Of a stretch of 64,000 nt of DNA, positions 11,545 through 19,705 are shown piece by piece. Each line of letters opens with the position of its first letter. Within the stretch, counting starts at the first letter, position 1. The notes under the pieces are model-generated. The model saw only the letters and a program-made list of their open reading frames with translations. It made no database searches and had not been told where the DNA came from. This DNA is from Nostoc carneum NIES-2107 (lineage in GTDB: Bacteria; Cyanobacteriota; Cyanobacteriia; Cyanobacteriales; Nostocaceae): contig AP018180.1 in NCBI GenBank assembly GCA_002368155.1, forward strand, positions 744,001 through 808,000, read 5' to 3'. The position numbers and the translations under genes are program-made.

Positions 11545-12612
11545 ATGTCATCTTCAGTTACATATACGCGTCTGCCTTGGGCTGAAACTTACAGTGAAAT
11601 TATTGATGTTCGTTCGCCTAGTGAATTTATAGAAGACCATATTCCTGGCGCGATTAATTTACCAGTCTTGAATGATGCTGAACGCGCTGAAGTGGGAACA
11701 ATTTACAAACAAGTTTGTTCTTTCACAGCGCGAAAAATTGGTGCGGCTTTAGTAACGAGAAATATTTACCAACATCTCAGCCAGCACTTTGCTGCCAAAG
11801 ACCCAGACTATCATCCTTTAGTGTACTGTGGACGAGGTGGGCAGCGTTCCATTAGCATGGCTGCGGTACTGACACAAATTGGTTGGCAAGTGACTGTAAT
11901 TGATGGCGGCTACAAGACTTATCGTAACTATGTCCGCCAGCAAATAGAACATTTACCAGCGCAATTTAACTATCAGATGTTATGTGGTTTAACTGGTACT
12001 GGTAAAACCCATATTTTAGAAAAAATCCGGCAGCGTGGCGCACAAGTTTTAGACTTAGAAAGTTTAGCTAATCATCGCGGTTCTCTTTTAGGTGGACAAT
12101 GGCCAGGTAAGCCGATATCCCAACCTTCACAAAAATACTTTGAATCTCTCCTAGTAAAACATCTGCAACAGTTTAATCTGCAACAAGTAGTTTGGATTGA
12201 ATCAGAAAGTATCAAAATTGGTCAAATCTATTTACCTCAATCTTTGTGGCAGAAAATGAGACAAGCTAATTGTGTAGAAATTCAACTACCAATAGCTGCT
12301 AGAGTCCAGTTCTTGTTACAAGAATATCCCCACTTAATTACCCATCCCGATGTTTTAAAACGCAAGCTAGAGAAACTCAAAAATCGCTGTGGTTGGGAGA
12401 AATTAAGTCAGTGGTATCAATTAATTGATGCTGGTAATTGGGAATCTTTAGTGCAAGATATATTGGATTGCTATTACGACCCCATTTATAACCACTCAAC
12501 AAAGAGTTATTTTAATAAAGCTTACAGATTTTTATCGATTCCCGATTTATCGGATTGTAGCATTGAGAATGTGCTAGATTCTTTGTTGCCCAATTATGTG
12601 GCAATACAATGA
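11545..12612 (+). CDS. mnmH: tRNA 2-selenouridine synthase (MnmH/SelU)
   Basis: Replaces sulfur by selenium in the 2-thiouridine at the wobble position of certain tRNAs, using selenophosphate, via a geranylated intermediate in characterised enzymes. An N-terminal rhodanese domain (residues ~10-130) carries the active Cys95 in the loop VYCGRGGQRS. A P-loop GLTGTGKTH (148-156) begins the C-terminal nucleotide-binding domain. Length 355 fits the family. ATG 11545 is the first in-frame start. It appears monocistronic. The presence of selenophosphate synthetase (SelD) elsewhere in the genome would be expected. Confidence 0.92.
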   Translation: MSSSVTYTRLPWAETYSEIIDVRSPSEFIEDHIPGAINLPVLNDAERAEVGTIYKQVCSFTARKIGAALVTRNIYQHLSQHFAAKDPDYHPLVYCGRGGQRSISMAAVLTQIGWQVTVIDGGYKTYRNYVRQQIEHLPAQFNYQMLCGLTGTGKTHILEKIRQRGAQVLDLESLANHRGSLLGGQWPGKPISQPSQKYFESLLVKHLQQFNLQQVVWIESESIKIGQIYLPQSLWQKMRQANCVEIQLPIAARVQFLLQEYPHLITHPDVLKRKLEKLKNRCGWEKLSQWYQLIDAGNWESLVQDILDCYYDPIYNHSTKSYFNKAYRFLSIPDLSDCSIENVLDSLLPNYVAIQ

Positions 12613-12784
12613 AAATATGTTAATGGATGGTGTAATGGATGTAATGAATAATATGAATCACTATTGTTTGTTACATCCTCTACAAAATCTAATGAATTTG
12701 ATTGGATTCCTTGAAATTATTTGCTGAGAAATGAAACAGGAAACAGAAAGGAAGAAATAATATTTTGTTCGGTTAAATATTAAA

Positions 12785-12821
12785 TGTAGGATGCGTTACG
12801 CTATCGCTAACGCATCCTACA
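12785..12821. repeat. Interspersed palindromic repeat, 14-bp arms
   Basis: TGTAGGATGCGTTA (12785-12798) and TAACGCATCCTACA (12808-12821) are perfect inverted arms around a 9-nt loop. A related GTGCGTTAG/CTAACGCAC palindrome occurs at 23143-23172. Likely a mobile or REP-like intergenic palindrome. Confidence 0.75.
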
Positions 12822-12843
12822 ATCAAAAAGAAACAATTTTTGT

Positions 12844-12900
12844 AGGGTGAGCACTATCCGATATTTCACTTGGACATTGATGAAAACTAGTGTTCACCCT
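12844..12900. repeat. Imperfect inverted repeat
   Basis: AGGGTGAGCACT (12844-12855) pairs with AGTGTTCACCCT (12889-12900) with one mismatch. It directly follows the previous palindrome. Confidence 0.55.
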
Positions 12901-12911
12901 TGTATTTTGAC

Positions 12912-12959
12912 TGTAGAGACGCGATTAATCGCGTCTCTGTTATTAATCGCGTCTCTACA
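12912..12959. repeat. Interspersed GAGACGCGATTAATCGCGTCTC palindrome
   Basis: A perfect 24-bp palindrome occupies 12915-12938, and its right arm is repeated once more so that 12912-12928 pairs with 12943-12959. The same AGACGCGAT/ATCGCGTCT core recurs at 17954-17973. A degenerate form is seen near 45370. Confidence 0.8.
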
Positions 12960-12973
12960 ATTCGTGAACAAAA

Positions 12974-13813
12974 CTATCTATTTGGTGTGCTAGAGAGATT
13001 ATTAGGATTAATATTAATTAATGGCACTGAACCATTACCACCCATCACCGTAGGAAAACGCCCATCCCACTTTTCAATTGCTTGTTTCTGCAATAATTCT
13101 GCGGTTAAGGTTTGTCGCTGTAATCTTTGTGCTTCTGCTTGACCTTTAGCGCGGTTAATTTCGGCTTGTGCTTCTTGAGTCGCTTTTTTAGCAATAAATT
13201 CCGCTTGTTTAGCCTCTTGTTCAGCTATTTGTTTAGATTCAATAGCTTTACTAAACTCTGGCGAAAAGGAAAAATTGACTAGAGAAACATCATCAACAAT
13301 TAAACCATAAGCCGATAGTCTATTTTTGAGATTGCTATCAATCTCTTCTTTGAGTTCCGTTCTTTTAGTAATGATTTCTTCTGCTGTTTTTTTGGCTGTG
13401 GCCGCTTTTAAAACTTCAGATACAGCAGGGGTAATAATCCCAGTAATAATTTGTTGTTGGTCTCCGACTTGTTGAAAAACTTTATTGACTTTTGTTGGCT
13501 CAACGTGCCAGTTAACAGCTAGTTCAGTAGTAATTTTTTGTAGGTCTTTAGAAGCTGCGTCTGATTCAAAAGTATTTTGCTGTACCCGCACACTAAGCTT
13601 TTTGATTGAGGTGACTAATGGCATCATAGGATGCAGTCCCTCATCTAAAACCTGCTCCTGGACTTTACCAAACTTCATGACAACGCCCCGTTCCCCAGCA
13701 TTTACAATCGTGAAAGGACGAAAAATAAATGCCAAAATAAATAAGAATATGCCACCGACAATATAGGAACTGAACTGGAACGCATTTGCCGGATTTGGGA
13801 TGTGGTTACGCAT
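12974..13813 (-). CDS. Prohibitin-like SPFH/Band 7 membrane protein
   Basis: 279 residues. One N-terminal membrane segment (about 15-35) is followed by an SPFH domain starting VNAGERGVVMKFG, then a long Ala/Glu/Lys/Gln-rich coiled-coil (about 185-250). This is the layout of bacterial prohibitin homologues, which form large membrane-bound rings and help membrane-protein quality control (family knowledge). The last ~25 residues are Gly/Asn/Pro-rich. ATG at 13813 is the clear start. The gene's 3' end abuts the palindromic repeats on its downstream side. Confidence 0.9.
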   Translation of the reverse strand: MRNHIPNPANAFQFSSYIVGGIFLFILAFIFRPFTIVNAGERGVVMKFGKVQEQVLDEGLHPMMPLVTSIKKLSVRVQQNTFESDAASKDLQKITTELAVNWHVEPTKVNKVFQQVGDQQQIITGIITPAVSEVLKAATAKKTAEEIITKRTELKEEIDSNLKNRLSAYGLIVDDVSLVNFSFSPEFSKAIESKQIAEQEAKQAEFIAKKATQEAQAEINRAKGQAEAQRLQRQTLTAELLQKQAIEKWDGRFPTVMGGNGSVPLININPNNLSSTPNR

Positions 13814-14051
13814 GGCTATTTTTTAATAGTAATTTTTGACTAATTACTAACCTCAGTAAGCTAACATTGTCCAACCTAAACTAGTTAATAGTTTGCCGAT
13901 TCTCACAGTGAGACAAATAGATAATGCTGACATTTTAACTTTAGCCAAAAGATACAAATAATTCTAAGTTGATGACAACAGTAGCTACACTGTGGCTAGG
14001 GGATATTTCGGGAAACGAGCCTTTAATTTTTGTTAAGAAAAACTTTTAATT

Positions 14052-14717
14052 ATGAAGATTGATCAACAGCACGATTGGCCCCAGACTTTAGAAGAAGCGA
14101 TCGCAATTCAAGAAAAGTTGCGAAACCAAACAATTACCGAAGATAAACTGCCAGCAACCATCAAATATGTTGCAGGGGTAGACATGGGTTTTGAAGCGGA
14201 CGGTACAATTAGCCATGCTGCTGTAGCAGTGCTGAGTTTCCCCGATTTGCAAATAGTGGAGACAACCGTAGCGCGCCGTCCTACCTCCTTTCCTTATATT
14301 CCCGGGTTTCTCTCATTCCGCGAAATCCCAGCTGTACTTGATGCTTTAGAAAAGGTAAAAATTCTACCAGATATAATTTTGTGTGATGGTCAGGGAATCG
14401 CTCATCCTCGCAGACTGGGTATAGCTAGCCATTTAGGATTGTTAATAGATATGCCAACAATCGGCGTGGCAAAATCCTTATTGATTGGCAAATATGACGA
14501 AGTCCCAGAAACCAAAGGCAGCTGGCAACCTTTAATACACCAAGGTGAAACAATTGGCGCAGTTTTACGCACGCGCACAGGCGTAAAACCTTTATATATT
14601 TCTAGTGGTCATCGAATTAGCTTGCCTACAGCAATCGACTATGTACTACGCTGCACCACTAAATATCGACTGCCAGAAACTACACGTATTGCTGACAAGT
14701 TAGCATCTTCAAGATAA
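14052..14717 (+). CDS. nfi: Endonuclease V (deoxyinosine 3' endonuclease)
   Basis: Nicks DNA at the second phosphodiester bond 3' of deoxyinosine in repair of deaminated adenine. Conserved positions are all present: Asp44 in AGVDMGF, the PYIPG wedge (81-85) with Tyr82, Glu91 in SFRE, Asp112 in CDGQG and Lys141 in IGVAK, closely matching the E. coli spacing. Length 221 is normal. The ATG at 14052 follows an AT-rich leader. It stands alone; the pentapeptide gene starts 38 bp later and may be co-transcribed. Confidence 0.95.
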   Translation: MKIDQQHDWPQTLEEAIAIQEKLRNQTITEDKLPATIKYVAGVDMGFEADGTISHAAVAVLSFPDLQIVETTVARRPTSFPYIPGFLSFREIPAVLDALEKVKILPDIILCDGQGIAHPRRLGIASHLGLLIDMPTIGVAKSLLIGKYDEVPETKGSWQPLIHQGETIGAVLRTRTGVKPLYISSGHRISLPTAIDYVLRCTTKYRLPETTRIADKLASSR

Positions 14718-14755
14718 AGCGATGACAACCACTTGTGAAAAGGTCAATACAATTC

Positions 14756-15124
14756 ATGGATGCTGAGAAGATTAAACAGCTTTATGCAGCTGGTGAGAGA
14801 TATTTTCCTGCTGCCAACCTAATTAAAGCTAAACTGATTGGAGCTTCTTTACCTGGGATAAATTTATGGGGAGCAGACTTGAGTGGTGCGAACCTAGCTA
14901 GAGCTAAACTTTGGGGAGCAGACTTGAGTAGAGCCAACTTGGCCAATGCTAATTTGACTAGAGCTAATTTGTGTGGTGTAAAGCTAAATGAAGCAAATCT
15001 GCGCGGAGCTAAACTCAACTTTACCAAGTTGTATGGAGCAGATTTAACAGGTGCTTATTATGACGAAACTACCCGATTCTCTAAAGATTTTGACCCCATC
15101 AGTAGAAATATGCAGAAATTTTGA
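14756..15124 (+). CDS. Pentapeptide-repeat protein
   Basis: About 122 residues from ATG 14756 (MDAEKIKQLYAAGER); an in-frame GTG at 14735 would add 7 residues. The middle (residues ~20-105) is a run of A(D/N)Lxx pentapeptides such as GADLS, GANLA, RANLC, predicted to form a right-handed quadrilateral beta-helix. The N-terminal lead sequence with a short helix is common in small cyanobacterial pentapeptide proteins. Function is unknown. Confidence 0.85.
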   Translation: MDAEKIKQLYAAGERYFPAANLIKAKLIGASLPGINLWGADLSGANLARAKLWGADLSRANLANANLTRANLCGVKLNEANLRGAKLNFTKLYGADLTGAYYDETTRFSKDFDPISRNMQKF

Positions 15125-15256
15125 CGCTCAGCGTTAGAAGTAAACACAAATCTGATTTAAAGTTTTTTCTAAACACTTGCTTGCTTGTGCCCAATCGTGT
15201 TAGGAATCGCACAGAAAGGAGTTGAAGTAACTAAATAAAAGTTACTAGTTATAACG

Positions 15257-15847
15257 ATGAATGCACTAACTTTACAGTGGCATGATGCAGGTCAAGATAA
15301 AACCCAGAATATTTACGAACAACAGCCTAGCAAGAATCCTGGCACTGTCCGCATCGGTCGAGATCCACTCCGGTGCGACATTGTTGTCAGTAACCCTACC
15401 GTATCAGGTTTACACGTAGAAATATTTTTTAATACCCAACAGCAAAAGTTTTACATTAGAAACTTGCGATCGCAAAATCCGCCCCTAGTAGATAGACAGC
15501 AACTAACCCAAGGTGAACTGCCTTTAAGAGAAGGCAGCATGATCCAATTGGGGCAAATGGAACTTAGAGTCACTAATATTTTAATTAACAGCATTCCCCC
15601 CACAATTTTGACACCACCAACCCCGCCAGTAGTCAGTAACCAGCCTACATGGCCACCAATCAACCAGCAGCCACAGGTGCAACCAAGATATCACCAGCAC
15701 CCACCCGCACCCCCACCAGGAATTTATGGCTTAGAATGTCCCAAATGCCACAAAGTCTCCCCACCTGAAAATTTGCAAGTCGGCTGTCCCTGGTGTGGAA
15801 CATCCTTAGCAGCAGCAGTTAGTGTGCTGGTTGCACCGAATCATTAG
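15257..15847 (+). CDS. FHA-domain protein with C-terminal zinc-ribbon
   Basis: 196 residues. The FHA domain (about 20-105) shows the phosphothreonine-binding signature GRDPLRCDIVVSNP..VSGLH. A Pro-rich linker follows (115-155), then a four-cysteine ribbon CPKCH-x(12)-CPWCG. The next gene also starts with an FHA domain, so the two may act together in phospho-dependent signalling. That link is inference from position and shared domain. Confidence 0.85.
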   Translation: MNALTLQWHDAGQDKTQNIYEQQPSKNPGTVRIGRDPLRCDIVVSNPTVSGLHVEIFFNTQQQKFYIRNLRSQNPPLVDRQQLTQGELPLREGSMIQLGQMELRVTNILINSIPPTILTPPTPPVVSNQPTWPPINQQPQVQPRYHQHPPAPPPGIYGLECPKCHKVSPPENLQVGCPWCGTSLAAAVSVLVAPNH

Positions 15848-15905
15848 GATGAGGAGAAGAGGCAAGGGGGCAGGGAGCAGGGAGCAGAGGAGAAAACTTC
15901 TTCAA

Positions 15906-15956
15906 TTCCCAATGCCCCATGCCCAATGCCCCATGCCCCATTACCCAATGACAAAT
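15906..15956. repeat. STRR-type tandem heptamers
   Basis: Alternating CCCAATG/CCCCATG units fill the gap between the two FHA genes, preceded by short GGGAGCA repeats. Tandem heptamers of this kind are characteristic of heterocystous cyanobacteria. Confidence 0.75.
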
Positions 15957-15975
15957 ACTAAATGCCAAAGACCAA

Positions 15976-17940
15976 ATGCCAAATTTACAAATTCTATTAA
16001 GTTGGGATGATCCAGCTACGGGTGAACGGCGAGAACCCAGGTTGAGTGTACCAATCGCTTTTGGGCGAGAATTCGCTAGGTTACCAGATCAACTCAGGGG
16101 AGAGCGTGTCTCGCGAATGCTGCTGAATAGTAATGAAGTTTCGCGCTATCATGCCTTGATTGATTGGGAACAAAATCAACTGGTGGTGATTGATCAAGGT
16201 AGTGTCAATGGTTTATCTGTCAACGGTCAACGACAAACACGCTCTGTTTTGAATAACGGTGATACGCTACAAATTGGGCCATACATGATCACCGTGAACT
16301 TTAGTATCAATGCACCAGCACCCGCACCAGTTACTAGCCCACCTTCAACTATTCACTTTAATCCCAAGACCAATATTCCAGATCCTAGTTTGCCGTCTTT
16401 GCGGCCTGTAACACCGCTAGGTAGCAATTTTCCGCCCCCAGCATTTCAGGCGCAACAAGTTGACGTGCAAGCGCTTCATGCTACAGGCTTACCTGTGGAT
16501 GAATGTGATTATCTCGCGGTTGGCGCGGGGTTGGGCAGTTTTATTTGGACGGATTTACTGCGAATTAGCGGTGTGCGTGCTGACAAAATTGTCGCTTTGG
16601 GATTAGAAGCAGAACCTTATGCACGTTACAAGCGCCTCTGCTTAAATTCGCAAATTCCTTTATATGAAAGATTAAGGTCTAATTCTGACTCCTGTCCTGA
16701 TAATATTTGGGGCTGGCCTAGTTATGCTTTAAGGGAAGCTTGGCATGATATTGCTCAAGGCAAACCTAATTCAGCATTCAGGTATTTATGGCAAGTATTT
16801 GCAGAACCAACATTTGTAGAAACTTATACCCCACGTGCTGGTAATGTTTTTGATTCTATAGATAGGGAATGCCGACGCATTGGTTGGCAACAAATTTATC
16901 GTTATGGGCGAGTTAGGGCAATTCGCAAAACATCTGATGGTAGATATTGCGTAGCCTATTCTCGCGGGACGAGAGATTATGCTTTTTTTGTATCGCGTTA
17001 TTTACACTTAGCAACAGGTTATCCCGCAATTCAGTTTTTACCAGATTTACAAGCTTATAGAGAAAAATATCAAGATTTTAAAGCTGTTGTGAATGCTTAT
17101 GAGGAACATGATCATGTTTATCAACAGCTAGAACAACAGGGAGGAATTGTATTATTACGTGGGCGGGGAATTGTGGCTTCGCGGATTGTGCAGCGAATTT
17201 ATGAGGCACGCAAGAAAAATCGCAATATTACAGTTTTGCATTTAATGCGATCGCCTAAACCCCAAGGCAACAAATTCCAAAAAGCCCAACGTCTTGTCAA
17301 AAATCACTACGAATTTCAACCCTTTAATTGGCCTAAAGCCTGTTGGAGTGGGGAACTACGGGTAATGCTAGAAAAAGCCACTCCTGATGAACGCAAAAGT
17401 CTACTCGCAGACTGGGGTGGAACTACTACCGCCGATAGGCACGATTGGCAGCAGATTACTGAACAAGGTTTAAGGGAAGGTTGGTATCAAATTACCTTTG
17501 GGGATGTGCTGGATGTAGAACGGGGAAGCCAAAACCGAACTATTAGCCACATCCGTGAAAAAGGTTTGGGAGAAATGAAGCTGGAAGCTGATTTTATTGT
17601 TGATGCTACAGGTTTAGATGCTAAAGTCCAAACCAATCCCCTATTAGATGACTTAGTGAAGAATTACAATTTACCACTCAATCACTTGGGGAGATTAGTT
17701 GTTGCCAACAATTTTGAGCTAGCAGAAATGCGTAACACCAAAGGTCAAATGTATGCGGCTGGGGCAATTACCCTGGGTGGCCCCTATGCAGCAGTTGATA
17801 GTTTCTTGGGTTTGCAGTACGCCGCCTTAGTTGCTGTGGAAGCACTCGCTAATTCCCGTGCGCCAGGAGTCAAGCATCTGAACGCCTTCAGTTCTTTTAG
17901 CCAGTGGTTGAAATGGGTGTTTAATCAGTCGCCAATTTAG
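15976..17940 (+). CDS. FHA domain fused to a probable FAD/NAD(P)-binding oxidoreductase
   Basis: 654 residues. An N-terminal FHA domain (about 25-105; GRE..SRYHA, GSVNGLSVNG) is followed by a Pro-rich linker (110-160). The large C-terminal part begins with a dinucleotide-binding strand-turn-helix, DYLAVGAGLGSFIW (~178-191). It later has a hydrophobic-strand-plus-ATG element near DFIVDATGL and an AGAITLGG(P)YA segment resembling the final FAD-contact region of flavoprotein oxygenases and reductases. A redox flavoprotein controlled through phospho-peptide recognition is inference. I do not recognise a named enzyme. The first ATG at 15976 overlaps the edge of the upstream repeats. Confidence 0.75.
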   Translation: MPNLQILLSWDDPATGERREPRLSVPIAFGREFARLPDQLRGERVSRMLLNSNEVSRYHALIDWEQNQLVVIDQGSVNGLSVNGQRQTRSVLNNGDTLQIGPYMITVNFSINAPAPAPVTSPPSTIHFNPKTNIPDPSLPSLRPVTPLGSNFPPPAFQAQQVDVQALHATGLPVDECDYLAVGAGLGSFIWTDLLRISGVRADKIVALGLEAEPYARYKRLCLNSQIPLYERLRSNSDSCPDNIWGWPSYALREAWHDIAQGKPNSAFRYLWQVFAEPTFVETYTPRAGNVFDSIDRECRRIGWQQIYRYGRVRAIRKTSDGRYCVAYSRGTRDYAFFVSRYLHLATGYPAIQFLPDLQAYREKYQDFKAVVNAYEEHDHVYQQLEQQGGIVLLRGRGIVASRIVQRIYEARKKNRNITVLHLMRSPKPQGNKFQKAQRLVKNHYEFQPFNWPKACWSGELRVMLEKATPDERKSLLADWGGTTTADRHDWQQITEQGLREGWYQITFGDVLDVERGSQNRTISHIREKGLGEMKLEADFIVDATGLDAKVQTNPLLDDLVKNYNLPLNHLGRLVVANNFELAEMRNTKGQMYAAGAITLGGPYAAVDSFLGLQYAALVAVEALANSRAPGVKHLNAFSSFSQWLKWVFNQSPI

Positions 17941-17953
17941 TGCTGGGTTGGAG

Positions 17954-17973
17954 AGACGCGATTCATCGCGTCT
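17954..17973. repeat. Palindromic repeat, AGACGCGAT core
   Basis: AGACGCGAT (17954-17962) and ATCGCGTCT (17965-17973) form a perfect 9-bp stem with a 2-nt centre. It is the same family as the element at 12912-12959. Confidence 0.7.
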
Positions 17974-18099
17974 GTACAAGAATCAAGAGTTAGTCCTCTA
18001 CTTCATCAACTCTTTCCAGAGTAGAGAGTAGAAATATACTTTGTAATGGTGTAGAAATGTATAGAATCTTGTAAAGATATAAAATAAAGTCTTTTTAAG

Positions 18100-18810
18100 A
18101 TGCAAACATTCGAGCGACCTTCCTCAATGCAGCTGTCCATAGCACCAACCCATTGTCAGCCTTTGAAGATCATCGCACTAGGAGATAGCATAGTTTATGG
18201 CTTTGGCGATCCGGAAAGAGGAGGCTGGGTAGAACAACTAAGGCGATACTGGATGTTACCCAATAGTTCCGGCCATATTCTTTATAACTTGGGAGTCAGA
18301 GGCGATCGCACTCAACAAGTCGCCCAAAGGCTAGAAGTTGAATTTCGCCATCGGGGTGAACTGCGAAATCGTGTCCCTGACTTAATTATTTTGTCTGTAG
18401 GGGTAAATGATTCAGCGCGGTTATCTCGCCCTAATGGACGTAATTATACAGATTTTGCTTTATTTGAATCTCAAATCGCTGAATTACTAGAACAAGCACA
18501 ACAACTCTGCCCTGTAGTATTTGTGGGTATGGTTCCAGTTGATGAAGCCAAAATGCCATTTCTCGATTGTTTCTACTACAATCACGCCGATCAGTATCGC
18601 TACAAAGAAGCTACGAAAATAGCTTGTGATCAACGCCAAATTCCTTATCTTGATATTTTCGACCAATGGATAGAACGCGGTGAGACTTGGTGGCGCAAAC
18701 GCATCAGTGACGACGGACTCCACCCCAATACCTTGGGTTATCAAGCTTTGCTAGACGATGTCATCACTTGGGAAGCCCTTAGCACCTATCATTCCCCTAT
18801 AGCAGTTTAA
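18100..18810 (+). CDS. SGNH/GDSL-family hydrolase
   Basis: Esterase or lipase-type fold with all four SGNH blocks: Ser30 in ALGDSIVYG, Gly in NLGVRGDRT, Asn in SVGVNDS, and Asp-x-x-His in DDGLHPN near the C-terminus. There is no signal peptide, so a cytoplasmic esterase or acylhydrolase is likely; the substrate is unknown. An internal ATG at 18127 is an alternative start. A terminator follows 26 bp downstream. Confidence 0.9.
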   Translation: MQTFERPSSMQLSIAPTHCQPLKIIALGDSIVYGFGDPERGGWVEQLRRYWMLPNSSGHILYNLGVRGDRTQQVAQRLEVEFRHRGELRNRVPDLIILSVGVNDSARLSRPNGRNYTDFALFESQIAELLEQAQQLCPVVFVGMVPVDEAKMPFLDCFYYNHADQYRYKEATKIACDQRQIPYLDIFDQWIERGETWWRKRISDDGLHPNTLGYQALLDDVITWEALSTYHSPIAV

Positions 18811-18835
18811 ACAATATTTCCCACTTATTTTTGCG

Positions 18836-18864
18836 AAAAGCTCCACAATAACGTGGAGTTTTTT
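18836..18864 (+). terminator. Rho-independent terminator after the SGNH gene
   Basis: CTCCAC (18841-18846) and GTGGAG (18853-18858) form a stem extended by A-T pairs, with a 6-nt loop and a T-run (18859-18864). Confidence 0.8.
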
Positions 18865-18913
18865 AATATTGAGTATTACACTCAGGACTCAGCACTTAGA
18901 ACTCAGTACTTTT

Positions 18914-19348
18914 ATGACTCCCACATTATTTGGTCGATGGCAAACTCGATTATTACTATTAGCAACTGTAGGCGTATTAGTATCATTACCCTTTGCAATG
19001 GGTTTAATAGGCCCAGGGCCTAGCTCAGTTTATTTCTTGATACTTACCTATGTTGCCATTTTCGGTTTAGGTTGGGATGTACTTTATAACTATCTGCAAA
19101 AATTCCGTTGGGATAGAGACTGGCCCGCAGCTTATCAACTCTTTGCAGGAATTTGGGAATTTCTCTTCGTTTATTGTGGTGTAAAACTGTTTGGCTTTTT
19201 ACCAATCCCCATACCCAAAGAAGAACTTCCACCACAAATTTTTTTCCTGCATTACAGTATCGTATGGCTAGCAGTGTTTATTTCCTCCCAAAGCCTCATA
19301 CGGATCATTTTCCCTCGTTGGCGTTTCCGGGGTGGAGAGTGGCTGTAG
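18914..19348 (+). CDS. Conserved four-helix membrane protein of unknown function
   Basis: 144 residues from ATG 18914; an in-frame TTG at 18869 lies in repeat-like DNA (CTCAGGACTCAGCACTTAG...) and is unlikely. There are four hydrophobic segments at about 12-32, 37-57, 75-95 and 110-130, with no recognisable catalytic motif. It resembles small cyanobacterial inner-membrane proteins, but I cannot name the family. Confidence 0.7.
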   Translation: MTPTLFGRWQTRLLLLATVGVLVSLPFAMGLIGPGPSSVYFLILTYVAIFGLGWDVLYNYLQKFRWDRDWPAAYQLFAGIWEFLFVYCGVKLFGFLPIPIPKEELPPQIFFLHYSIVWLAVFISSQSLIRIIFPRWRFRGGEWL

Positions 19349-19705
19349 ATGTGATTGGGGACTGGGGACTGGGGACTAGGGATTGGGAGATGTAGACGCT
19401 TTGCGGCTTCCCGCAGGGTGGGAGAAACACCCATTACCCATTACCCATTACCCATTACCCATTACCCATACCCAATACACAAGTACTCCCACAGACAAAA
19501 TTGTATTTTAAATTACACAAGTACCCAAAATCCTTACACAGCAGGAATATTTGTAGTTTTCTAAAGTATAATTAAGAAAAAGATAACAAAACCGCAACAA
19601 TAAAGTAGGCAAAATATAGCCGGAAAAACTACTCAGAAATGGGTAAGCCTTTATTGTGCATTATTAAAAATATCGGTATCCTATACCTGCATTTAGTATG
19701 TAGTC
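19349..19705. repeat. Intergenic region dominated by STRR heptamers
   Basis: GGGGACT units occupy 19360-19380. Five exact CCCATTA copies run from 19430 to 19464, followed by degenerate units to 19476. Between them lies a GTAGACGCTTTGCGGCTTCCCGC stretch, of a kind I recall as an interspersed cyanobacterial repeat. The rest (19480-19705) is AT-rich leader of the ABC1 kinase gene with no clear promoter. Confidence 0.7.

Noticed and set aside
12900-13142. 80-codon ORF at the prohibitin gene end
   Set aside because: Made of palindromic repeat and antisense of the prohibitin gene.
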